Shown here: positions 17,263-24,320 of the stretch, piece by piece
Position numbering within the stretch: the first letter of the stretch is position 1
Layout: each line of letters opens with the position of its first letter
Assembly: GCA_963846495.1 (NCBI GenBank)
Contig: CAWJWP010000016.1
Span: 1-64,000, forward strand
DNA: 64,000 bases
Source: DASYQD01 sp963846495
GTDB taxonomy: Bacteria > Acidobacteriota > Thermoanaerobaculia > Multivoradales > JAIOJS01
Direction: 5' to 3'
Notes under the pieces: model-generated
What the model was told of the DNA's origin: nothing
Seen by the model: the letters and a program-made list of their open reading frames with translations, nothing else
Databases searched by the model: none
Position numbers and translations under genes: made by a program

Positions 17263-20200
17263 TCACCTCTGTTTGATGCGAACGTTCTTCTTCAACACTC
17301 GTTGATAGGCGCCGCCAGACGTCTTGGGTCCGTTTTCCGGGACTGCAAGGTCGCTGCGTCGAACGACAGTTGAGAAAGAGTTCTTTCCACGGCCCGCCGC
17401 GATCTCCAGCCGTCCTTCGATCTTGGCGGCGGTGCTCATTCCTTTCACGGCTGATGACTTGGTAACGTAGGTGCCCGCCCGCAGATACCCAGAAGCCTGG
17501 ATCGCGGCGCGCCCAATATCGTCGGTGAAATGCGCCACGGCCGTTGAAGCAGCCCGCCGTCCAGTTGACGCGAGCGGCGCAGCGATGCCAGCGACGCGAA
17601 GGGCATCTATACCAAATGACCAGGTGGTCTCGACGATACCGGCGCCCTCACCCAAGGCCGTTCCGGCAGCCTCGCCCATACGTAGCGTATCCACGACTCC
17701 GGACGCGAGGTCGGCCGATGCACCGACCCACATCGCTCCCCACGTCCCAGCGCCGAAACCCTCGCCGGCCATTTGATAGGTCGCCGTTTCCTTGAAATCT
17801 CGAATCTTAGGCTGCACGAGATCGGCGATCGCGCTTCCCCAAGCGGCGCCGTCCGGGTCGACGTTGTTGACCGGATTGTCGACACAGTACGAGTAACGGT
17901 TCCACGACTGCGGGAGCGTCGCGTCTTGGCTTTCCCGTGATGGGTCGACACCCATGAATCTTCCGAGCAGCGGGCTGTAATACCGGGCATGCATGTAATC
18001 CAAGTCGTCCGCCACGCTGTTCGGATCGCCGAGGTCCCGCTCGTGTCCCGTGAACTTCATCTGCTCGCCGTCCTGCTTCGTCGAGCTGAGCTCCTCGCCG
18101 AAGGGGAAGTAGTGGTGGCGGGCGATGGGCATGCCCGCGAAGGAATAGATCGACCAGGCGCCGCCGCTGTAGATCGCCGGCTCCTCGGTCCGGTCGCCGC
18201 CGAAGTTGCCGTGCACGGGGATGGTCCCGGCGGCGGTCCACACTCCCTGGTCGTAGCTGCCGTTGTCGTGGTAGGCGTGCCAGCCGCCGGCGTTGAAGAC
18301 GGTGGCGTCGGTGGTGCCATCGCCGTCGTAATCCATCGGTACGGGAGTACCGTAGGTGCCGGTCCAGATGCCTGCCGTGTGGGCGCCCGTGACGTAGTCG
18401 AAGATGTCCCAAGCGGCGCCGTTGGAGATCGCCGGGTCGGCACGGCCGTCACCGTCGTAGTCGCCGGGGACGGGGACCTGGTTGGTGGCGCCGGTCATCA
18501 GGGTCTTCAAATAGGAACCGTTGTCGTTGTAGAAGTGCCACTGCGGCCCGCACATGAGTGAAAGATCGGCGTTGCCGTCGCCGTCGTAGTCGGCGGGCGC
18601 CGGGATGCAGCCGGCCGCGGTGCCGGTCCACACGCCGTGGTAGGCACCAGTGTCGTAGTCGTAGAAGTGCCAGGCGCCGCCGTCGAAGGACGCCACGTCG
18701 GCGTCGTCGTCGCCGTCGTAGTCGGCGGGCACCGGAATGTAGGTGGTGGGAGAGCCGGTCCAGATACCCTTGATGTAGCTGCCGTCGTCGTTGTAGAAGT
18801 GCCAGGCCGTGTTGCACAGCAGGGCCAGGTCGCTGTCGCCGTCGCCGTCGTAGTCAGCCGGCGCCGGGGCGCAGTTGCTGTCGCCGCCGGTCCAGACGCT
18901 GCGGCTCCAGCCACCCGGGGCGGTCACCAAGCGCGGGGTGCCGAGGTGGTCGAGCGAGAAGTGGCGCACTCCTTCGCTGGTGAGCGGCGGTGCGGGGGTG
19001 AACGACGAGGCGAGCAGCCGTCCGCCGCGGTAGAAGTACTCGCGGGGGGCCCACCCCGCCTGCTCCTGGAACTCGCGCAGCACCTTGCCGTCGAGGTCGC
19101 GCAACGACCAGTTGGCGCCGCCGCCGCCGACGCGGTACTCGAACAGCCGCTCGTCGTCAGCCGTGTAGAGGTAGCGCCAGTCCTCGGCGCCGTTGACCAT
19201 CTTGGTCATCATGCCGAAGCCGTCGACCTCGTAGGCGGCGCCGTTGAAGCCCACCATGTTGCCCGCCACGTCGTAGGACGCGGCGGTGAGCCGATTGGAG
19301 GCGGCGCTCGTCGGCGTCGAGCGGCCGGGAGCCCAGGGATCGCCGCCGACGCTGAGGAGGTTCCCGAACGGATCGTAGGTGTAGGTCTGGTACCGCAGCT
19401 GCCCGCCGCCGGTGGGACCGTCGTAGACGTGCCCGTCGATCAGCCGGCTCACGTGGTCGTAGAGGAAGTACGCGTTGCCCATCTTCTTGACGTTGCCGGC
19501 GCCGTCGTAGGCGTACGTGCCGGTGCTCCACAGGTCGCTCGCGGCTCCGGCGCGCCGGGCCGCGAGCGACGCCGGCCGCGCCATGCCGTTGGGATCGGCG
19601 GCCTGGGTGTCGACGACGCCGTTGGCGTGGGTGACCTGGTTGACCGTGCCGTTGGGGTGATAGGTGATGGAGTTGGCGTAGCCGGTGACCGCGGCCAGCT
19701 TGCCCTGCGTGTACACCTGGCTCACCGTGCGAGGCACCGAGGGGCACTGCGCGAACGTGCAGTTGGGGTAGCCGAGGCTGGTCACGTTGCCCAGATGGTC
19801 GTACGTCCACGTCTGCTCGAAGATGCGGTCGGGCGACGAGCCCGCGAGCCCGTTGTGGGTGACCCGGCGCGAGGGCCGGCCTTGGCGGCCGCCGTAGGTG
19901 TAGGTCTCGTCGACTTGCATCGTCAAGTTGAAGGGCGCGCCCACGTAGTTGTAGCGAGTGGCGAGCTCCAGGCGGCCGTTGGTCCGCACCCCGGCTGCGT
20001 TCGAGCTGCCGTAGGTGAAGGACTTCAGCATGCCCACACCCGCCTGGCTCACGGTCTTCATCCGCTCGGCGCGGTCGTAGCTGACGGTGAGGTCTGCCTT
20101 CGGCTCGGGCGCGTTGCAGGCCTGCGTCGAGCACTCGTGCTTGCGGCCGGCGTGGCCGCGGCTGTCGTAATTGCTGTAGAAGACGATACCGTCGGCGCTG

Positions 20201-22935
20201 GCCCCCTTCTCCGGGTGCTGCTCACTGAGCAGGAAGCCGCGCTGGTCGTAGGTGAACCAGCGGTTCTGGGTGCCCGCGGAGGTCTGCTGCTGGACGCGCG
20301 CCAGACGTCCGCCGACGTCGTAGGTGTAATTCGTCGTCGAGTTGGTGAAGGACGGGTAGGAGCCCTGCGCCTCTTCCCTGACCTGGCTCAGGCGACCCTG
20401 GCGGTCGTAGAGCTCCGTCGTCCAAGCGGCGTGCTCCGTGTTGGGAGCGTCAACCACGTTCACCGAACGCGCGACCGACCGCGCTCCGGCGTAGACGAAC
20501 CTGACCTCGTGGGCGGAGCCGTCGGGCGGCGTGACCGTGCCAGGCCGGCCGAACGGGTCGTATCCCGAGTAGGTCGTCTTCTTCGCGACGTTGCCCAGCT
20601 CCGAAACGGACTGCATCCAGCCATTCGCGTAGTACAGGGTCTGCCGCGTTGCCCAAGTGCCATCAGGCATCAGCTGCTGCTCCTGCCAGACGCGACCTAG
20701 GGCATCGAATTTGACGGTCCTCTGAGCGAGGGCCGTTCCTCCCCCGTTGGGCTGCTGCTTGATGTCCACACCGGCGAGGGCGCTCGGCCCCGTCGCGAGG
20801 GTGTAGACGTATTCCGTCCACCCGTCGTGGTTCGCCTGCGGCTTGGCGAACCGGAGGCGTCCCAAGCCGTCGTACTCATAGGTCGTGGCGATGGCCGACG
20901 TGTCCCGGCTCGACGCCACGAGACCGCTCGACGAATCGATCGTCTGGTCGAGGGTCTTGAACGACAACGGCGCCCCGCCGGCATCCACGTAGGTTGCCGT
21001 CGCCCGCGAGCCGAACTGGGTGGTGTAGTCGATGCGATATTGGGTAGCAGGCAGGGTGAGCGTCGCCAGAGGCCCGGTCCCCAACGTGCCCGGGACATCG
21101 CCGCCGTAGTAGCTCTCGGTGGACAGGTTGCCGGCGGTCTGGAGGGTCTCGACGACGACGTCCTTCCCCGCTTCCGCCCCGGTATCGAGGTGGTGCACGC
21201 GGGTGCGTTCCAGCCAGCCGTTGGCATCGAAGTAGAACGTGCGCTTGGCGGTCTTCCCGGCCTCGGTCGCCTGCTGCGACGCGTAGGTGTCCAGGATCCA
21301 CTTCTCCGACGACCCCAGCATCGTGAACGATCCGGGATAGGTCCCGCGACCCGAGTTGAAGTCCGTCGTTTCGATACGCACCGCCGAGGTGCCGAAGTCC
21401 ACTCCCGACTGCGTCGTCCGGTAGTGGCCCAGCCCGTCGAAGTTCGACAGGTCGACGTCCGCATAGCGGGGGACGCCCTGGTCGAGGTCGTCGTCGAACA
21501 CCGTTCGCGTCGAAACCAGCCGCTGATTGCGCTTCGTGGCCTGGTCGACCGTGCCGCCGAAGCCCGTGCCCGCGTCGACCTCGTACCTCGCGAAGCTGGA
21601 ACGGAGCAGGGCCCCGCCCGCGACATAGGTCTTCGTCGAGAGGAAGCGGTTGCCCGTCGCATCCGGCGCCGAGCGGGCGAGCGGCAGGCCGTACTCGACG
21701 AGCTTCCACGGCGGGTTGAAATCGTTGAGGGCAACCGAAAAGAAGCTCTCGGTCTTGTTGCCGAGCGGGTCGGTGACGGTGTTGACGAGCTCCATCGGCG
21801 TGCTCGGCGTCCCCACGTACTGCCGCATGGCCGTGGTGTACTGCCATGCCGGGCCGAGCGGCACGCCGGCGGCATCGTAGAGCGTCCTCGTCGCGACGCC
21901 GTTGGACCGCTGGCGGTGCGGCTTGTTGCCGTCATGCGGGAAGACGTAGGCCTGGTAGGTCCACGCCACCTTGCCCTGGGTGGGGAGCACCAGCGAGAGG
22001 ATCGACCCCGGCGCCTTGCAGCCGGCGCTTTGGGTGAGCGCGTAGCTGGGCATCGACCAGGTGGCGAGGGTTCCGGTCGAGTCCGTGGCGGTGACCGAGG
22101 TCAGCATGCGGACGAAGAGATTGCCGAGGCTCTGGTCGCTGTCGCAAGGACGCGCGACGGACATCTGGGTGTAGTTGAACGTGTACGTCGTCGTGGTGCC
22201 GTTGAACGCGGTCAGCACGATGGTGTTGATGCGCTTCCCCAGCACCGGGTCTGACACGTAGTTGATCTGCTGCACGCGGTTGTGGGTGTCGGTGAGCGTC
22301 CATCCCAGGTTGGTGGGCTTGGCCAGCGTCACCTTGTTGCCGAAGCGATCCCGCATCTCGCGGAGATCGCCGTCGTTCCTGAACTCGTGGATCACGCCAT
22401 TCGGGAACTCGACTTCCCTGGTACCGGTCTTCAGCCGGAGATAGCTTCCGTCACGGGTATACCTGACGGTGCTGGTGCCGCCGGTCTCGCCGTCGTGCAG
22501 CGTCTGGTACGTGAAGGAGTGCTCGCTGCCGTCGGGGCCGACGTAGAGCCAGTCGCCGGACCCGTTCTGGTTCTGGGCCCCGTCAAAGAGGCGCCCGAGG
22601 GAGAGGGTCCAGCCGAACCCGGCGTCCGAACTGGGGTTGGCGATCGCCTGGGTCCGGCAGCCAGTCAGGTCGCACGCCTCTTGATAGAGCCAGGGGTTGC
22701 TGTTGAAGACCAGGGTCAGCCCGTAGGACAGCTTGCCCCCGACGGGGTAGGTGGGGCCGATCGGGATCGTCACCACCAGGTTGCCGTTGAACCCGTTGAC
22801 GTGGTCGACGTCGCCGACCTGGAACGCCTTGTCGGCCGCGAAGCCGGTCTGCAGGTTGGGATGGGTGTCGGCGCCGGCCGCAACGGCGAGCGCGGCGGTC
22901 GCCAGGAGGCAGAAAGCGATTCGTTGCAGTTTCAT
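17263..22935 (-). CDS. Sec-exported Rhs/YD-repeat protein B with FG-GAP-like repeats and an ART-like C-terminal tip
   Basis: A close paralogue of Rhs A (about 1890 residues from the ATG at 22935, which follows GAGAAGG; GTG at 22959 is the alternative). The signal peptide, YD-repeat core and the segment up to YFYRGGRLLAS are nearly the same as in A. There is then HFSLDHLGTPRLVT, and after it about 245 residues of FG-GAP-like calcium repeats (six or more units such as PADYDGDGDSDLALLCN and PVPMDYDGDGTTDATVF, each followed by WHFYND-type strands; DNA about 18160-18900), then FPFGEELSST, GHERDLG, YMHARYYSP and NVDPDG. The last about 194 residues differ from A: a hydrophobic, Gly/Ala-rich stretch followed by AHFTDDIGRAAIQASGYL and AGTYVTK, which recalls the His-Tyr part of HYD1-type ADP-ribosyltransferase toxins. 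That reading is tentative; no sure catalytic Glu can be placed. Confidence 0.9.
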   Translation of the reverse strand: MKLQRIAFCLLATAALAVAAGADTHPNLQTGFAADKAFQVGDVDHVNGFNGNLVVTIPIGPTYPVGGKLSYGLTLVFNSNPWLYQEACDLTGCRTQAIANPSSDAGFGWTLSLGRLFDGAQNQNGSGDWLYVGPDGSEHSFTYQTLHDGETGGTSTVRYTRDGSYLRLKTGTREVEFPNGVIHEFRNDGDLREMRDRFGNKVTLAKPTNLGWTLTDTHNRVQQINYVSDPVLGKRINTIVLTAFNGTTTTYTFNYTQMSVARPCDSDQSLGNLFVRMLTSVTATDSTGTLATWSMPSYALTQSAGCKAPGSILSLVLPTQGKVAWTYQAYVFPHDGNKPHRQRSNGVATRTLYDAAGVPLGPAWQYTTAMRQYVGTPSTPMELVNTVTDPLGNKTESFFSVALNDFNPPWKLVEYGLPLARSAPDATGNRFLSTKTYVAGGALLRSSFARYEVDAGTGFGGTVDQATKRNQRLVSTRTVFDDDLDQGVPRYADVDLSNFDGLGHYRTTQSGVDFGTSAVRIETTDFNSGRGTYPGSFTMLGSSEKWILDTYASQQATEAGKTAKRTFYFDANGWLERTRVHHLDTGAEAGKDVVVETLQTAGNLSTESYYGGDVPGTLGTGPLATLTLPATQYRIDYTTQFGSRATATYVDAGGAPLSFKTLDQTIDSSSGLVASSRDTSAIATTYEYDGLGRLRFAKPQANHDGWTEYVYTLATGPSALAGVDIKQQPNGGGTALAQRTVKFDALGRVWQEQQLMPDGTWATRQTLYYANGWMQSVSELGNVAKKTTYSGYDPFGRPGTVTPPDGSAHEVRFVYAGARSVARSVNVVDAPNTEHAAWTTELYDRQGRLSQVREEAQGSYPSFTNSTTNYTYDVGGRLARVQQQTSAGTQNRWFTYDQRGFLLSEQHPEKGASADGIVFYSNYDSRGHAGRKHECSTQACNAPEPKADLTVSYDRAERMKTVSQAGVGMLKSFTYGSSNAAGVRTNGRLELATRYNYVGAPFNLTMQVDETYTYGGRQGRPSRRVTHNGLAGSSPDRIFEQTWTYDHLGNVTSLGYPNCTFAQCPSVPRTVSQVYTQGKLAAVTGYANSITYHPNGTVNQVTHANGVVDTQAADPNGMARPASLAARRAGAASDLWSTGTYAYDGAGNVKKMGNAYFLYDHVSRLIDGHVYDGPTGGGQLRYQTYTYDPFGNLLSVGGDPWAPGRSTPTSAASNRLTAASYDVAGNMVGFNGAAYEVDGFGMMTKMVNGAEDWRYLYTADDERLFEYRVGGGGANWSLRDLDGKVLREFQEQAGWAPREYFYRGGRLLASSFTPAPPLTSEGVRHFSLDHLGTPRLVTAPGGWSRSVWTGGDSNCAPAPADYDGDGDSDLALLCNTAWHFYNDDGSYIKGIWTGSPTTYIPVPADYDGDDDADVASFDGGAWHFYDYDTGAYHGVWTGTAAGCIPAPADYDGDGNADLSLMCGPQWHFYNDNGSYLKTLMTGATNQVPVPGDYDGDGRADPAISNGAAWDIFDYVTGAHTAGIWTGTYGTPVPMDYDGDGTTDATVFNAGGWHAYHDNGSYDQGVWTAAGTIPVHGNFGGDRTEEPAIYSGGAWSIYSFAGMPIARHHYFPFGEELSSTKQDGEQMKFTGHERDLGDPNSVADDLDYMHARYYSPLLGRFMGVDPSRESQDATLPQSWNRYSYCVDNPVNNVDPDGAAWGSAIADLVQPKIRDFKETATYQMAGEGFGAGTWGAMWVGASADLASGVVDTLRMGEAAGTALGEGAGIVETTWSFGIDALRVAGIAAPLASTGRRAASTAVAHFTDDIGRAAIQASGYLRAGTYVTKSSAVKGMSTAAKIEGRLEIAAGRGKNSFSTVVRRSDLAVPENGPKTSGGAYQRVLKKNVRIKQR

Positions 22936-22955
22936 GGGATTGGCCTTCTCGACGG

Positions 22956-23609
22956 TCACGGATTGGGGATCGGAGCGACAAGAGTCTCGAGGGTCTCGGG
23001 GACGACGGCGAGCAGGACGTCACCGGTGGCCACGCTCGGCGAATCGAGGGCCGGGCTACCGTCCAGGGGCTCTAGCCGCTCGAGCGGGAAGTGCACGATC
23101 CCGTCGCCGATACCGTCGAGATCGTCCACGCCGCCGTCCGTCACGCTCGCCACCCAGGCGCCGACGTTGGGGCGCACCAGCAGCACGTGCAGGAACCACC
23201 TGCCTTCGATGACCAGCTCGTCCCCCTCACTCTCCGAAAGGTGCTGCACGGCATCGCCGCCGAGGGGAACGCTCGTCAACAGCGACTCGTCCGGGCCGTC
23301 CACGGCGTAAGCGCCCGATTCGAGATCCACCGCGATCCACGCCGACTGCGGGCTCACTTCCTGCCCCAGCTCCGGGCTCACGCTGCCGTCCTGATCGCTA
23401 TCGGTGAGCGTCTCCTCGCTGCGCAGCAGCCGGCGCACGCCGTCGTCGTACTCTTTGGAAACCCCGAGCAGGATCAGCTGTCCGCCCGCGGTCATGCCGC
23501 TTGCCTCCGGACCTTCCGCCGAGAAAGTGAGCGAAGGCTCTGGCGGCGTCTGGGCCACGAGCGGGCTGGCGTACAGCGCAATCAGCGCGAAGGCGAAGCG
23601 AGCTCTCAT
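22956..23609 (-). CDS. Exported protein translationally coupled to Rhs B
   Basis: Paralogue of the gene at 12166-12813. The ATG at 23609 follows AGGAGT and starts a signal peptide (MRARFAFALIALYASPLVAQ); a longer frame exists upstream but would put an acidic stretch before it. Shared motifs are GGQLILLGVSKEYDDGVRRL, DSDQDGSVSPELGQ, QSAWIAVDLESG, EGRWFLHVLLVRP and the C-terminal GDVLLAVVPETLETL. The stop overlaps the GTG start option of Rhs B as GTGA, as in operon A. The N-terminal third differs more between the two copies than the rest. It is divergently oriented from the ECF sigma gene at 23736, with a 126-bp shared upstream region. Function unknown; the tight linkage in both copies is the main clue. 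Confidence 0.8.
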   Translation of the reverse strand: MRARFAFALIALYASPLVAQTPPEPSLTFSAEGPEASGMTAGGQLILLGVSKEYDDGVRRLLRSEETLTDSDQDGSVSPELGQEVSPQSAWIAVDLESGAYAVDGPDESLLTSVPLGGDAVQHLSESEGDELVIEGRWFLHVLLVRPNVGAWVASVTDGGVDDLDGIGDGIVHFPLERLEPLDGSPALDSPSVATGDVLLAVVPETLETLVAPIPNP

Positions 23610-23735
23610 CAGGGACTCCTTTTCTTCCAGTTCTTCCAGCAGCACCGCTGCGGTCGCGGCTTCCTCGAGCATCAAGGCGACGTCGACTGCTTAAAGCGGA
23701 CAGGGCTCCGGCGGCTACGCTGATAGCATCGGCCG

Positions 23736-24320
23736 ATGCCGCAACAGCATGGCGGGAGACAGGGGGAGGTCACCCTCTTGCTCAGGCAGTGGCGGGAAGG
23801 CGACCAGCGAGCCTTCGAGCAGCTCTCCGAGCTGGTCTACGACGAGCTGCGCCGGATGGCGCGCGGCTATCTCGCCGGCGAGCGTCCCGATCACACGCTC
23901 CAGCCCACCGCGCTCGTCCATGAGACCTACCTTCGCCTGGTCGATCACAACGCGATGGCCTGGGAGGACCGGCGGCATTTCTTCGCCATCGCGGCGACGA
24001 CGATGCGCCGCATCCTGGTCGATCACGCGCGCGGCCAGCGGCGCGAGAAGCGCGGCGGCGATCGGCCGAAGGTGAGCCTGGACGACGTCGGCGAGCTGCC
24101 GGCGGCAGACCGAGCAGCCGAGGTGGTCGCCATCGACGAGGCGCTCGAACGTCTCGCCATCGAGGACCAGCTCAAGGCCTCCGTCGTCGAGCTGCGCTTC
24201 TTCGCCGGGCTCACCAACGACGAGGCCGCGGCGGTCCTCGGCTTGTCGGAGAAGACGGTGAGACGCCACTGGCGGATGGCCAAGGTCTGGCTCCACCGCG
24301 AGCTCCGGAGCGCGTCGTGA
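23736..24320 (+). CDS. ECF-type sigma-70 factor
   Basis: A 194-residue sigma factor. Region 2 is read in AFEQLSELVYDELRRMARGY and the PTALVHETYLRLV and RRHFFAIAATTMRRILVDHA segments; region 4 has the helix-turn-helix ELRFFAGLTNDEAAAVLGLS followed by VRRHWRMAKVWLHREL. The sequence pattern (HTLQPTALVHE, FFAIAA, LVDHAR) is that of the Acidobacteria/Planctomycetes ECF group often paired with Ser/Thr kinases. The stop codon overlaps the kinase GTG start (GTGA), so the two are co-translated. No anti-sigma gene is visible; the kinase may control it. Targets are unknown, though the divergent Rhs operon B is adjacent. Confidence 0.93.
   Translation: MPQQHGGRQGEVTLLLRQWREGDQRAFEQLSELVYDELRRMARGYLAGERPDHTLQPTALVHETYLRLVDHNAMAWEDRRHFFAIAATTMRRILVDHARGQRREKRGGDRPKVSLDDVGELPAADRAAEVVAIDEALERLAIEDQLKASVVELRFFAGLTNDEAAAVLGLSEKTVRRHWRMAKVWLHRELRSAS

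Noticed and set aside
18160..18900. CRISPR-like periodicity in Rhs B
   Set aside because: The repeats are in-frame FG-GAP-like protein repeats with varying spacers, not a CRISPR array; no cas genes are present.
6842..22935. Type VI secretion effector reading of the Rhs genes
   Set aside because: No PAAR, VgrG, EagR-type chaperone or other T6SS part is present, and both proteins have Sec signal peptides.
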